Assembly: GCA_036725605.1 (NCBI GenBank)
Contig: DAIMDW010000023.1
Coordinates: 1-64,000, forward strand
Reading direction: 5' to 3'
Origin: CALBTQ01 sp036725605
Lineage (GTDB): Bacteria > Lernaellota > Lernaellaia > Lernaellales > Lernaellaceae
DNA length: 64,000 nt
The notes beneath the pieces were generated by a model. The model saw nothing but the letters and a program-made list of their open reading frames with translations. It was not told the origin of the DNA and did no database searches. The first letter of the stretch is position 1. The number at the start of each line of letters is the position of its first letter. Positions 1 to 8,470 of this stretch are shown here, piece after piece. The position numbers and the translations under genes are program-made.

Positions 1-301
1 CGCCGGTGTCATCGTCGCCGGTGTCGTCGTCGCCGGCGTCGTCGTCGCCGGTGTCATCGTCGCCGGTGTCGTCGTCGCCGGCGTCGTCGTCGTCGGTGTC
101 GTCGTCGCCGGTGTCATCGTCGCCGGTGTCGTCGTCGTCGCCGGTGTCATCATCGTCGTCATCATCGTCGTCGTCGTCGATCAAATCGTCATCGTCGTCA
201 TCATCGTCGTCGTCATCGTCGCCGCAATCGCAAGCAGCCGTAAAGCCTACGACCAGGAAACTGAAGACGAGCAGAAGCAGAAAGTATTTCGAAACCTTCA
301 T
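1..301 (-). CDS. Asp-rich lipoprotein, 3' end outside window
   Basis: The minus strand opens with ATG at 301-299, preceded by a GGAGG ribosome binding site. It begins MKVSKYFLLLLVFSFLVVGF, then TAAC, giving a lipoprotein signal with the acylated Cys at residue 24. Directly after the Cys come DCG and then almost uninterrupted Asp runs, later broken into DDDTG/DDDAG units of about 12-15 bp repeated to the window edge. The mature protein is probably tethered to the outer membrane by a long acidic linker. The functional domain, if any, lies outside the window. The repeats are prone to slippage and assembly error, so exact length is uncertain. Confidence 0.75.
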   Translation of the reverse strand, partial: MKVSKYFLLLLVFSFLVVGFTAACDCGDDDDDDDDDDDDLIDDDDDDDDDDDTGDDDDTGDDDTGDDDTDDDDAGDDDTGDDDTGDDDAGDDDTGDDDTG

Positions 302-512
302 CTGATATCCTCCTGTAAACAAAACTATACCGAACCTCACGAGAGACATAACATAGCTCCGGGCGGCTGGCAACCGTTTTTTATGAGGGGTTATGCGGCG
401 GAAGTTCCGTAATATCAAGTCGATAACTAGTTATAATTGAATGTGTTTTTGAATTTATCGACGCCCCCGACGATAAGGATATTCAACCAAAATTATTGTG
501 TATCGGGTATGT

Positions 513-1958
513 TTATGCTTCCGGATCCTGCGGGTCGTCGGCCACCGCCCGAACTATCCGCTGGGCGTATTCCACCGATTCGCTGCCCTGCATAATGGTC
601 GCCAGAACCTCCGGCACCAGCGGCAGGTATTGGCTGAAATGCCGCACCAGGTGCTTGTCGATTTTCTCGAAAAGCGCCTCGATGCTGTCGAGCTCATCGA
701 CGATCGACCGGCTGCGCTTCTTCCAGAAGGCCAGCTCGTCGGTGTCCACGAACTGAATCGTCCCCGCCCAGAACAGTAGCTTCTGAATGGCGTAGATCGT
801 TTTTTGCGTCAGTTCGAAGCGCGGAAACTCGTTGGTCTCCTCCAGCGAATCGGCGTAGGGACCCAACAGATGCTCTTCCAGATCGTACTGGCTCAGCGGT
901 TTGCCCGGCCCGTTGACCCGGAAAATCTCGCGGATCAGCGGCCCGGAGATCGCGCGGTTGTACAGATAAATGCGCGGATACCACAGCGTGCGCAGGTAAT
1001 CGCTACGCTTGATGTCCTCTTCCCGCTTGGCGAACGGCAGCGGCCCGCTCGGCTCGTTGGTGATCGTCAGACTCGGCGTCCCGCTTTGCCGCGGCTGCGC
1101 GATCGTCGCGCGCACCGGTTCGAATTGCAGTTCCTCATTGTCGCGCTCCTCGTCCTCGGCCGGCATCTCGCCGCTCGTCGGCCAGCGCGAAAGCAGCCCC
1201 ACCTTCAAATCGCGGTGCGCCCCTTCCTCGCTGACGCGCACCACGTCGTTGCACGCTTCCAGAAACTCGCGGAAGGTGCCGAAGCCGTAGTTGGCCTCGT
1301 CGAAGGACGGCTCGATCTGGATCATCTGCCAGCGCAGCCAGCGACCCACCGCCGGTCGATCGGTGAACCGGTGCCGCTGCATCGCCTTGAGCAGCAGCTC
1401 CTTCGCCTCCTGGAAGTCCAGGTCGCCCACCGTCGCGCGCAGCTTCTTCGGGTCGTCCGTGGCGATCGTGCGGTAAAAACGGAACAGATTGCAGGCCTTC
1501 ACCAGATGTTCGCTGGTGTGCTCACGCGTGCCGATGCCCACCACCTTCTTGCCGTGCTCGCGCAGCTTGAGAATCAGCCCGGTGTAGTCCGAATCCGACG
1601 CCACGATCACGTACGTGTCGATGTGCGGATAACGAAATAATATCTCCATCGCGTCGGCCACCAGCCGGATGTCGGCCGCGTTCTTGCGCTGTGTGCCGCG
1701 CGGGTAAATTTGAATCATATCGATGTTGTTGCCCAGCAGGTTGAAAATGACCGGATTAACGTAGTGCCAGTTGGAATATGCTTTTTTAATCGCTACTTGG
1801 CCGACGTGCTCGGTTATGTAGTCGAGTACTTTGTTCATCTGAAACGGTTCGTCGCCGGCTTCCTCCACCGTCAGGCGCATGTTTTCAAAATCGATGAATA
1901 CCGCGGCGATCTCCTTGGTCGGATCGAATAAAGAGGGAGTCTGACTATCATAGAACAT
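513..1958 (-). CDS. NYN-domain (PIN-like) protein with OST-HTH/LOTUS-like domain
   Basis: 481 residues starting at an ATG with AAGGAGC upstream. Residues 15-165 match the NYN/LabA-like PIN-fold nuclease pattern: FIDFENM (D23), the NAADIRLVADAMEIL segment (D96) and VASDSDYTGLI (D122, D124) supply the conserved acidic residues that bind metal in this family. Residues about 185-260 (FQEAKELLLKAMQRH ... FGTFREFLEA) resemble an OST-HTH/LOTUS winged helix, often found after NYN domains. The remaining C-terminal half is helical and unrecognised. NYN proteins are thought to be ribonucleases or RNA-processing factors. No partner gene is adjacent. Confidence 0.8.
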   Translation of the reverse strand: MFYDSQTPSLFDPTKEIAAVFIDFENMRLTVEEAGDEPFQMNKVLDYITEHVGQVAIKKAYSNWHYVNPVIFNLLGNNIDMIQIYPRGTQRKNAADIRLVADAMEILFRYPHIDTYVIVASDSDYTGLILKLREHGKKVVGIGTREHTSEHLVKACNLFRFYRTIATDDPKKLRATVGDLDFQEAKELLLKAMQRHRFTDRPAVGRWLRWQMIQIEPSFDEANYGFGTFREFLEACNDVVRVSEEGAHRDLKVGLLSRWPTSGEMPAEDEERDNEELQFEPVRATIAQPRQSGTPSLTITNEPSGPLPFAKREEDIKRSDYLRTLWYPRIYLYNRAISGPLIREIFRVNGPGKPLSQYDLEEHLLGPYADSLEETNEFPRFELTQKTIYAIQKLLFWAGTIQFVDTDELAFWKKRSRSIVDELDSIEALFEKIDKHLVRHFSQYLPLVPEVLATIMQGSESVEYAQRIVRAVADDPQDPEA

Positions 1959-2146
1959 TACAATAGCTCCTTATTTTTCTTGAAATTTAAACAAATCCAA
2001 CTTCAAGAAAGTTTGACAATTACAATTCGTTATAAATGTAAGGATTTACAGTTTTTCTGTCAATAAAAATTTATTTTATGCGCATAATTTATACGCCGGG
2101 CGATGACGGGGTTGCTCGTTAGGGCACGGCCGTGAAGTTACGGAAA

Positions 2147-2241
2147 GCACACCTTTGGCTTCGCCAAAAGTGTGGCACGCGGACAATGACGTCCTTTCCG
2201 TGTGCCATAGTTTTCGCTCCTGGCGAAAGCTGTACTCGTGA
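2147..2241. repeat. Dispersed two-hairpin repeat, copy 1
   Basis: Two neighbouring imperfect hairpins: ACACCTTTGGC-ttc-GCCAAAAGTGT, then AGTTTTCGCtcctgGCGAAAGCT. The block recurs in inverted orientation at 18114-18200 (about 80 bp, mostly identical), and its first hairpin recurs at 10948-10986. It lies in the gap 1959-2491 between the NYN gene and lexA, which has no convincing gene. Confidence 0.7.
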
Positions 2242-2321
2242 ACGATCGAACGTGGCGGGCGCCACGGTCTTGTTCCATAAGAAGATGGCTACCTATGTCT
2301 TGATTGCTCAGCATTCGTTAA

Positions 2322-2380
2322 CATTCCGCATTCCGCATTCGCCATTCCGCATTCGCCATTCGGCATTCGCCATTCCACAT
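2322..2380. repeat. Tandem ATTCCGCATTCGCC-type repeat, copy 1
   Basis: About five imperfect units of CATTCCGCATTCGC / CATTCGGCATTCGC. The same unit appears at 37713-37739 (opposite orientation) and 38031-38058, in both of those cases touching a stop codon. Such simple repeats are non-coding. Confidence 0.7.
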
Positions 2381-2430
2381 CTTGCTCGTCCGGCAGGGAA
2401 GTCACCCTATATTTTGTAAGGGTATTTTTC

Positions 2431-2460
2431 TTGACGAACGCGGGTAATGTTCGGTATCAT
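2431..2460 (+). promoter_or_regulatory. lexA promoter
   Basis: TTGACG at 2431-2436 and TATCAT at 2455-2460 with an 18-bp spacer form a sigma-70-like promoter 32 bp upstream of the lexA start. The -10 element lies inside the palindrome at 2447-2472. Confidence 0.6.
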
Positions 2461-2472
2461 CATGCCGAACAT
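2447..2472. promoter_or_regulatory. Putative LexA operator (SOS box)
   Basis: A 26-bp imperfect palindrome with perfect 8-bp outer arms, ATGTTCGG and CCGAACAT, separated by 10 bp. It overlaps the -10 element of the lexA promoter, as expected for autorepression. The GTTCG/CGAAC half-sites resemble Gram-positive and some deltaproteobacterial SOS boxes in base content, but orientation and spacing differ. Confidence 0.6.
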
Positions 2473-2491
2473 TGAGGAGGAAGAAACGACG

Positions 2492-3130
2492 ATGAACACC
2501 CGGACGTTGAGCCCCCGCCAGCAAGAGGTTTTGCGGGTGATCGGCGCGTGGGTCGACCGCCACGGCCGGCCGCCGACGGTGCGCGAAATCGCCGAGGCGC
2601 TGGGCGTGTCCTCCACCGCGACGGTGGTGCAGCACCTGCGCGCGCTGGAAAGCAAAGGCTACCTGGCCCGCGAGCGCTACCGTCACCGCGACCTGCGCCC
2701 GCACGAGCCGCTGCGCCGGCCGCCGCGCGCCTTCGAGGCCGAAGTGGTCCAGGTGCCGCTGGTGGGCGTGATCGTCGCGGGCCGGCCGCTCGAATCGGTC
2801 GAGGTGCTCGGCGACGAGGAGCTGGTCGACATTCCGGCGTCCTATCTGTCCACCGGCGAGCACTTCGCGTTGCGCGTGCGCGGCGAATCGATGATCGACG
2901 ACGGCATCTGCGACGGCGACGTGATTCTCGTGCGTCGGCAGGATCAGGCGCAGGCGGGCCAGACGGTCGTGGCGCTGGTCGAGGGCGAGGCCACGGTCAA
3001 ACGGCTGTATTTCCACGGCGCGCAGGCCGAGTTGCGTCCGGCGAACCGGACGATGGAGCCGATCTTCGTCCCGCGCGATCAATTGACCATCCAAGGCGTG
3101 GTCATCAGTCTTTTGCGGAGGTACCGATGA
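2492..3130 (+). CDS. lexA: LexA repressor
   Basis: 212 residues. ATG at 2492 has GAGGAGGAAG upstream; a longer in-frame start at 2447 lies inside the promoter and operator and is rejected. Residues 8-60 are the winged HTH (RQQEVLRVIGAW ... TVREIAEALGVSS). The C-terminal S24 domain has the self-cleavage site A96-G97 (VIVAGRP), nucleophile S133 (GESMIDDGI) and general base K170 (EATVKRL). The protein represses SOS genes and cleaves itself with RecA filaments on DNA damage. The palindrome over its own promoter suggests autoregulation. No adjacent SOS cassette (imuB/dnaE2) is present. Confidence 0.95.
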   Translation: MNTRTLSPRQQEVLRVIGAWVDRHGRPPTVREIAEALGVSSTATVVQHLRALESKGYLARERYRHRDLRPHEPLRRPPRAFEAEVVQVPLVGVIVAGRPLESVEVLGDEELVDIPASYLSTGEHFALRVRGESMIDDGICDGDVILVRRQDQAQAGQTVVALVEGEATVKRLYFHGAQAELRPANRTMEPIFVPRDQLTIQGVVISLLRRYR

Positions 3131-3399
3131 GCGGTCAGGCGTCAGGCATGGACGTGAACGATAAAAACAGGGGCTTCGCACCGCATGGCGAGGCCGTAAA
3201 AAAGCACCCGGCGAAATGCGCGATGGGCGTCGCGGGCGAGATCGATTCCCCCCACACCAACCATCGATTTCGTTCGCCCGCCCCCGCGCTCGCGCGCCTG
3301 CGCTGGTGGCGCCGGCCCTTCTGCCAGGGACCGTGCACGCTGGGCCCGTCGTTCGTGGGCCTGTGCGCCCGCTGCGTGCGCGGGGGCAACCGCGGCTGA
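3127..3399 (+). CDS. Small Cys-containing hypothetical protein coupled to lexA
   Basis: A 90-residue frame whose ATG overlaps the lexA stop (ATGA at 3127-3130), suggesting translational coupling. No other start signal is evident. The C-terminus carries four Cys in FCQGPCTLG...GLCARC, a possible metal site. No homology is recognised, and the middle is basic and low in complexity, so this may be a chance frame in GC-rich sequence. 3400-3525 holds only the leader of the next gene. Confidence 0.3.
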   Translation: MSGQASGMDVNDKNRGFAPHGEAVKKHPAKCAMGVAGEIDSPHTNHRFRSPAPALARLRWWRRPFCQGPCTLGPSFVGLCARCVRGGNRG

Positions 3400-3525
3400 T
3401 TTTTTCGCCGCCGCCGGTTCCCGATGGCGATAACCAACCACGGCTTGCCTGCGTCACGTTTCGCTTGGTACACTGAATCATTCCCCGAACAGGCATTCAA
3501 ACACCGAACGGAAAGGACGCGGGTC

Positions 3526-5640
3526 ATGAAGCATTTTTACGTTTGGTCGTCAATATTATTTGTTATAATGTTAATATTGTCTTGTTCGCCGCTGAATCCG
3601 GTCGCCGGGATGAAAGACGGATATTACGTGTTCGATGGCCTCGGTGAAAAGGTGATCGCCGATTCGCTGTCGACGTTGGGCGACACGTTGTATTACGAGC
3701 AGAAAGACGCTACCGGCAAGTACGGATTGTTTGCTCGCGACGTAAACACCAAGCAGGAAACCGTGCTGTGGCGGGATGTCGCCATTTTTCAGCCCGTCAT
3801 GATCGATGCGCAACAGGCAATGTTCCGGCGCCGGCGTCCGGCCGAGAAGGCGGGCGCGGAGGCCACGATAGAACTGGTCAGGCGCAATTTGTCGACCAAT
3901 GAGGAAACCTCTCTGAGCCCGGCGGAAGAAACCGTCGACAATTTCCTATACGATCGCGCCGCCAACTCGGTTTATTTTCTCGCCGGGCCGCCCGACGGCG
4001 ATAAAGCGCTGTATCATCTGGCCTTGGCCGGCGGCGAGCTTCGCAATCTGGGCCCGGCTGTGGCGTTGTACGCCATCGCGTCGCAACCGGCCGCCGCAGT
4101 CGTGCAACGCAACCTGGAAAACGGCGTCGAATTGTACCTGGTCCCATCCGGCGATGGTGAAGCGGTGCGCTTGTGGAACGAAACGGTCGGCGAAGACGAG
4201 GAGCCGACGAAGCGGCAAAAAAGTCTGAAAAAGATTATCAAAAACAAATATGAGGCTTTTGCCGGGGCGGCCGTTGTGGGCGATCGGTTGCTGTTGTCGG
4301 TCGGCGGCAAAAAGCCGTTCCAGGTTATTCCATTGGCGGGCGGCGACGCCGCACCGTGGGCGGGATACCGGGAGCGCGATAAACTGTTCCCCATCGGCGA
4401 TGAAGCCTTCGTCGAGCGTTGCGATGAGAATGATAAACAATGTTTGTACCTGCGCTTGTTGCCGGACCTGAGCAGCGAGCCGTTTTGCACCTTGTCCGGA
4501 GTGAAAATCCGGCGGGCCGTGCCGTTGTCGCGCGGCGGATTGGCGGCGTTGGTCATCCAGGACACCGACTACAATGAAAAGTTCGATTTTATGGGCGATG
4601 AAGTCGATTTTTACCTATTGGGCAAGAGCGGGGCGGAATTGCTGCCGTTGCCGGCTCGCCACGTGCCGCGTGAGTATATCCCCTGGTTGCCCAAGCTTGC
4701 CGAGTTGGCGGCGCAAAACGAATTGACCGCGGCCACTATCCGTGTCGATAAAGGCGTCCTGCATTTTGAAATACCCGGTGAAGGGCAAGGCGAGTATGCG
4801 CCGTTGATCGAAAAGGTGCATACCCTGCAAAAACAAGTGGCCGCTTTACTCGGCAAACCATCCATTCCCGTCGTGGTGGAATATAAGGACAACGGCTTCC
4901 GGGTTGAAATGGAATGGAACGAGAACGTGGGGCGTTTCTACACCTTTTACGGTCTTTACGACGTGTCGTTTCAGGATAAAAGCGAATATCTGATTTCGGC
5001 CTACAACAAAGTCACGCGCACCACATACGGCCTGGATTTCGATCATGCTTACGTTACCGTGGCCGCCACCGTGACCAACATTACCGACCGGCCGCTGACA
5101 TTGAAAATGACGGCTTTCGCCCGTGGCGATCTTCTGTCCGAACTGATGATCGTGACCAAGACTGTCGAGGAGAAAAAACCGTTACCCCCCGGTGAAAAAC
5201 GGAAGATAACCGTTAAAATGGGACGCTTGTCGAATGATTATAAAAAGGTGGGCTGCTACTTTGTCGCCGATGATGACAAAGTCGATTATTACAATGAATA
5301 TTCCGACCAGGAAAATAAAGCTTGGTTGGAAACGTTGGTACGCATCAAGGAAAAAACGGGCTTTGTGTTCGATTTTAAAGACGATCTCAGCATTTACTAT
5401 CGCGGTAACGCCATCTTCACGCACTGTTTTCCCTGGTTCAACGTCTCCGAAGCGTTTGTCGCCCAATCGGAAAAGGAGAAACTGGCCACCCTGGCGGAAG
5501 TCTCGGCCGAACTGAAAACTCACGGGGAAAAGCACTTGAATTTATCGTTTTGCGGTGAACACATGTACCTTCACCAAAAGGGAAAAGAGCGGTGGATTTA
5601 TGAGGGTTCAAAGCTGACGGAGGAGGAAGAGGAAGAATAA
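3526..5640 (+). CDS. Large lipoprotein of unknown function
   Basis: 704 residues. ATG at 3526 follows GAAAGGA; the frame is open further upstream but only this start gives a signal sequence. Residues 1-20 (MKHFYVWSS...LILSC) end in a lipobox with C20. Residues about 30-400 look like repeated beta-strand blades and include an acidic loop, DTDYNEKFDFMGDE, reminiscent of calcium-binding loops in TolB-like propellers. The C-terminal third is beta-rich with no recognised family. Codon use is slightly less GC-rich than its neighbours. It is likely a periplasm-facing or surface lipoprotein; function is unknown. Confidence 0.7.
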   Translation: MKHFYVWSSILFVIMLILSCSPLNPVAGMKDGYYVFDGLGEKVIADSLSTLGDTLYYEQKDATGKYGLFARDVNTKQETVLWRDVAIFQPVMIDAQQAMFRRRRPAEKAGAEATIELVRRNLSTNEETSLSPAEETVDNFLYDRAANSVYFLAGPPDGDKALYHLALAGGELRNLGPAVALYAIASQPAAAVVQRNLENGVELYLVPSGDGEAVRLWNETVGEDEEPTKRQKSLKKIIKNKYEAFAGAAVVGDRLLLSVGGKKPFQVIPLAGGDAAPWAGYRERDKLFPIGDEAFVERCDENDKQCLYLRLLPDLSSEPFCTLSGVKIRRAVPLSRGGLAALVIQDTDYNEKFDFMGDEVDFYLLGKSGAELLPLPARHVPREYIPWLPKLAELAAQNELTAATIRVDKGVLHFEIPGEGQGEYAPLIEKVHTLQKQVAALLGKPSIPVVVEYKDNGFRVEMEWNENVGRFYTFYGLYDVSFQDKSEYLISAYNKVTRTTYGLDFDHAYVTVAATVTNITDRPLTLKMTAFARGDLLSELMIVTKTVEEKKPLPPGEKRKITVKMGRLSNDYKKVGCYFVADDDKVDYYNEYSDQENKAWLETLVRIKEKTGFVFDFKDDLSIYYRGNAIFTHCFPWFNVSEAFVAQSEKEKLATLAEVSAELKTHGEKHLNLSFCGEHMYLHQKGKERWIYEGSKLTEEEEEE

Positions 5641-5653
5641 TCGGAAAGAAAAA

Positions 5654-5679
5654 AACCGCCCCCGTTGCCGAGGGCGGTT
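5654..5679 (-). terminator. Rho-independent terminator
   Basis: AACCGCCC (5654-5661) pairs with GGGCGGTT (5672-5679). Read on the minus strand, the stem is followed by a T-rich run (complement of 5641-5653), so it mainly terminates the FHA gene that ends at 5701. Confidence 0.7.
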
Positions 5680-5700
5680 CGTGCTTGTCGTCGGATCGGG

Positions 5701-6918
5701 TCAGATCAACTTGACCTGCAGGCGGATATCGCCGACGCCGATCTGGTCACCGTTTTCCAGGAAGGTCTTTTTGATCTTTTTGCCGTTGACCAGCGTGCCC
5801 AGTTTGCTGCTGGTGTCTTTGAGCATGTACTTGCCCTTGCGGTCGACCTTGATCCACGCGTGCTTGGGTTCGATGGTCGGGTAGGGCAGGTAGACGTCGC
5901 ACAGCTCGCTGGAACCGATCAGCGTTTTCGCGCCGCCCAGCACCAGGTCGTGAATTTTTTCCGAACCGTCGGCCATGCGCTCGATCACGCACGGATTGAT
6001 CGTCGCGCTGACCAGGCTCTGGCGTTTGTGGCTCTGGAAGAAGGCTTCCTCGGTTTCGTCCTCGTAGATCTCCTCGACCTCGGTAACGATTTCCTCGTTG
6101 TCGCCGACGGCGTCCGCGTCGATTTCCTCTTCCTCGATGATCTCGCCCTCGGCGGTCAGTTCGGCGTCGGGCTCGTAGACCTCTTCCTCGGGCTCGTAGA
6201 TTTCCTCTTCCGGTTCCGGCTCGACCAGTTCGTCGGCGTGGTTCTCGACCACCTGCTCGGCGAAGTCGGGCATTTCGGCCAGTTCGAGCGCCTCGATCTG
6301 CTCGCCCACTTTGCCGATCTCGCCGTCGAGCGCGTTGATCTCGGCTTCGGACTCGGCGAGACCCTGTTTGATCTTCTCGTTCAGTTCTTCGTATTCGGAC
6401 GGATTGTCCTCGAACTCGCCGATATCCTGGCGCAGCTCCAGCTCTTCCTTCTCGTCCTTGAACTTGGTTAGGCTGTCGGAGATTTCATTGCGTTGGGCGG
6501 TCAGCGCGTCGGAGTGTTTTTCCAGCTCCTGTTTGCGCTGTTCCTGCGCCTGGCGCCACTCGTTCCGCAGCGCTTCGAGTTCGTCGGCGTACTTCTCCAG
6601 GATCTTCTCGCGCAGCTCGGTTTCGCTCTTTTGCGCCTTCTCCGCGGCCAGACGCGCTTCTTCCTCCGCCTTCTCGGCGGCGATGCGCGCTTCTTCCGCC
6701 GCTTTCTCGGCGGCGATGCGCTCTTCTTCCTCGCGGATCTGCGCCTCGATGTCGGCCAGCTTCGTCTCGTTGTCGTTGATCTTCTCGTCGAGCTCGCCGC
6801 GTAGCTTGTCGTATAGCTGCGGCTTGACCTTGTCCTTGCGTTCTTCGAGTTTCTGCAGGCGTTCGGACAAAACGCCTTTTTCGCTTAGCAGGACGTCACG
6901 CTCTTCATACAGACTCAT
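5701..6918 (-). CDS. Coiled-coil protein with C-terminal FHA domain
   Basis: 405 residues. Residues 1-215 are a highly charged coiled coil (EARIAAEKAEEEARLAAEKA heptads). Residues 215-285 are a Glu-rich acidic linker (EPEEEIYEPEEEVYEP). Residues about 310-405 form an FHA domain: LIGSSELCDVYLPYP, PKHAWI and LGTLVNGKKI match the Gly/Ser/His/Asn positions that hold phosphothreonine. It probably reads Ser/Thr-kinase phosphorylation and acts as a scaffold. ATG at 6918 has AGGAGGA just upstream. The next gene on the same strand, truA, lies upstream with a 39-bp gap, so it may be the last gene of the truA operon. Confidence 0.85.
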   Translation of the reverse strand: MSLYEERDVLLSEKGVLSERLQKLEERKDKVKPQLYDKLRGELDEKINDNETKLADIEAQIREEEERIAAEKAAEEARIAAEKAEEEARLAAEKAQKSETELREKILEKYADELEALRNEWRQAQEQRKQELEKHSDALTAQRNEISDSLTKFKDEKEELELRQDIGEFEDNPSEYEELNEKIKQGLAESEAEINALDGEIGKVGEQIEALELAEMPDFAEQVVENHADELVEPEPEEEIYEPEEEVYEPDAELTAEGEIIEEEEIDADAVGDNEEIVTEVEEIYEDETEEAFFQSHKRQSLVSATINPCVIERMADGSEKIHDLVLGGAKTLIGSSELCDVYLPYPTIEPKHAWIKVDRKGKYMLKDTSSKLGTLVNGKKIKKTFLENGDQIGVGDIRLQVKLI

Positions 6919-6957
6919 CGAATCCTCCTGGATGCGCCTTCTCGGTAAACCGACAGA

Positions 6958-7806
6958 TTAGATTACGATTTCATCGGCGTCAAACTCGACCCCCACGAAC
7001 GTCAAGCCATGCGCCGGCGCCGTCGGACCAGCCAGCCGGCGATCGCGCGCGGCCAGCGCCCGTGCGAAATCCTCCGGCGTCATTTTGCTGCGTCCCACCT
7101 CGACCAGCGTGCCGATGATCGAACGCACTTGGTGTTTCAGAAACGCATTCCCGGTGATGGTGACGACCATCAAGCCTGCTTCCGGTGCGCCGGCGTATCG
7201 CCCGTTTTCTCCCCATGATCGGGCGTCACTTACACCGGCATCCGCAATGTCAACGCGGTAAATGCTTCGCACCGCGTGGTTCGCCTCGCAGTCGGCGGCC
7301 CGGAACGTGGTGAAATCATGCTCCCCCACCAGCGCGGACATCGCTTCGCGAACAGCATTAATATCAAGTTTGTCGGCAAGATGCCAGCACCAACGATGCA
7401 AAAATATGCTTTGCTGCGGCCGGTTGAGCAAAACGTACCGATAGGTCCGCCGGCGCGCGGCGAAACGGGCCGAAAATCCCGCCGGCGCGGCCCGGACGTC
7501 GGTTACCGCGATGTCCGCCGGCGACACCGCGTTCCAGGCCCGGGTCAGTTGCGCCAGATCGAATTCCCACGGCAACGTGAAGTCGGCCGGCATGTCCAGC
7601 GCATGCACGCCCGCGTCGGTGCGCCCGCAGGCGCGCAACCGCGCCGGCAGCCCGGTGACCCGCGTGAAGCTTTCCTCGATCGTTTGTTGCAGAGTGCGCG
7701 CGTTGGGCTGGTACTGCCAACCGGCGTAGTCCGTGCCGTCGTACGCGAAATGAGCCAGGTATGTGCGGTCGTCGTCGGTCGGCTGCTTGAGCGGCTTAGA
7801 ACTCAA
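6958..7806 (-). CDS. truA: tRNA pseudouridine synthase A
   Basis: 282 residues, normal for TruA, which makes pseudouridine at positions 38-40 of the tRNA anticodon stem. AYDGTDYAGWQYQPN near the N-terminus and ACGRTDAGVHALD carry the family signatures; D64 is the catalytic aspartate. Its start overlaps the end of the preceding outer-membrane protein gene by 11 bp, so the two are probably translated from one message despite unrelated roles. Confidence 0.95.
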   Translation of the reverse strand: MSSKPLKQPTDDDRTYLAHFAYDGTDYAGWQYQPNARTLQQTIEESFTRVTGLPARLRACGRTDAGVHALDMPADFTLPWEFDLAQLTRAWNAVSPADIAVTDVRAAPAGFSARFAARRRTYRYVLLNRPQQSIFLHRWCWHLADKLDINAVREAMSALVGEHDFTTFRAADCEANHAVRSIYRVDIADAGVSDARSWGENGRYAGAPEAGLMVVTITGNAFLKHQVRSIIGTLVEVGRSKMTPEDFARALAARDRRLAGPTAPAHGLTFVGVEFDADEIVI

Positions 7807-8470
7807 ACATCAACCCCAGGGAGTGGAACTGGCTGCCCAGATCGACGATCTCGTCTTCGTCGAAGTTGTTCAACGACGTGTAGCGGTACTCGTAGAAGAT
7901 GTACGTATTGTTGATGCCCCAGGTCGATTCCAGCGCGCCGCTCGCTCGCCGCTCGAGGTTGTCCAGCAGAATCATCAGCCCGCCGTAGCCCATCGCGCCG
8001 TAGTTGTAGCCGCGCCGCTTCCACGAGCTTTCCATCCGCTCTTCCATCCAGTAGCTGACCAGGCCCGCGCCGCCGATGTAAGGAACCACCGGCTGGTCGA
8101 GCCAGAATTTGAAACGATAGGCCAGGCCCAGACCGCCCGGGGCGATGTGCAGCTTGTACCATTCGTCGGTCTTGCTTTTTTCCTGCGGTGAAATGCCGCG
8201 GCCTTCACTGAAGCCGTAGCCGATGTGCCCCACCAACTCGAGATCGGCGATCAGCTTCAGGCCCGCGTTCATGTTGTAAAACACCATGCCCTTGTCGCCG
8301 TAAACGTCCGAGTAGTCCTCCTCGTTGAAGAACATCAGGCCCGCGTTGAAACTCCACGTGCCCCACAGCGGACTTTCCTGCCAGTGAATATCCTGCGTGC
8401 TTTCGGCCCACGCCAGGCTGCCGCCGCACAAAATCGTCAACAGGGCCAGGGCGACAACGAGTCTCTTCAT
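7796..8470 (-). CDS. Predicted outer-membrane beta-barrel protein
   Basis: 224 residues with a clear signal peptide (MKRLVVALALLTILCGGSLA, cleaved after AWA). The mature part alternates aromatic and small residues in short strands (WGTWSFNAGLMFF, LELVGHIGYGF, THE C-terminal FHSLGLMFEF) and ends in Phe, typical of small outer-membrane barrels of the OmpW/opacity type. Its ATG overlaps the stop of the upstream CFI-box gene (ATGA, 8467-8470), and GAGG lies upstream. Exact family is not recognised. Confidence 0.65.
   Translation of the reverse strand: MKRLVVALALLTILCGGSLAWAESTQDIHWQESPLWGTWSFNAGLMFFNEEDYSDVYGDKGMVFYNMNAGLKLIADLELVGHIGYGFSEGRGISPQEKSKTDEWYKLHIAPGGLGLAYRFKFWLDQPVVPYIGGAGLVSYWMEERMESSWKRRGYNYGAMGYGGLMILLDNLERRASGALESTWGINNTYIFYEYRYTSLNNFDEDEIVDLGSQFHSLGLMFEF

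Noticed and set aside
6..305. Plus-strand Ser-rich frame
   Set aside because: Reverse of the Asp-repeat lipoprotein; low-complexity repeat read backward.
2132..2419. Plus-strand frame of 95 codons upstream of lexA
   Set aside because: Runs through two repeat families and the lexA promoter region; no ribosome site.
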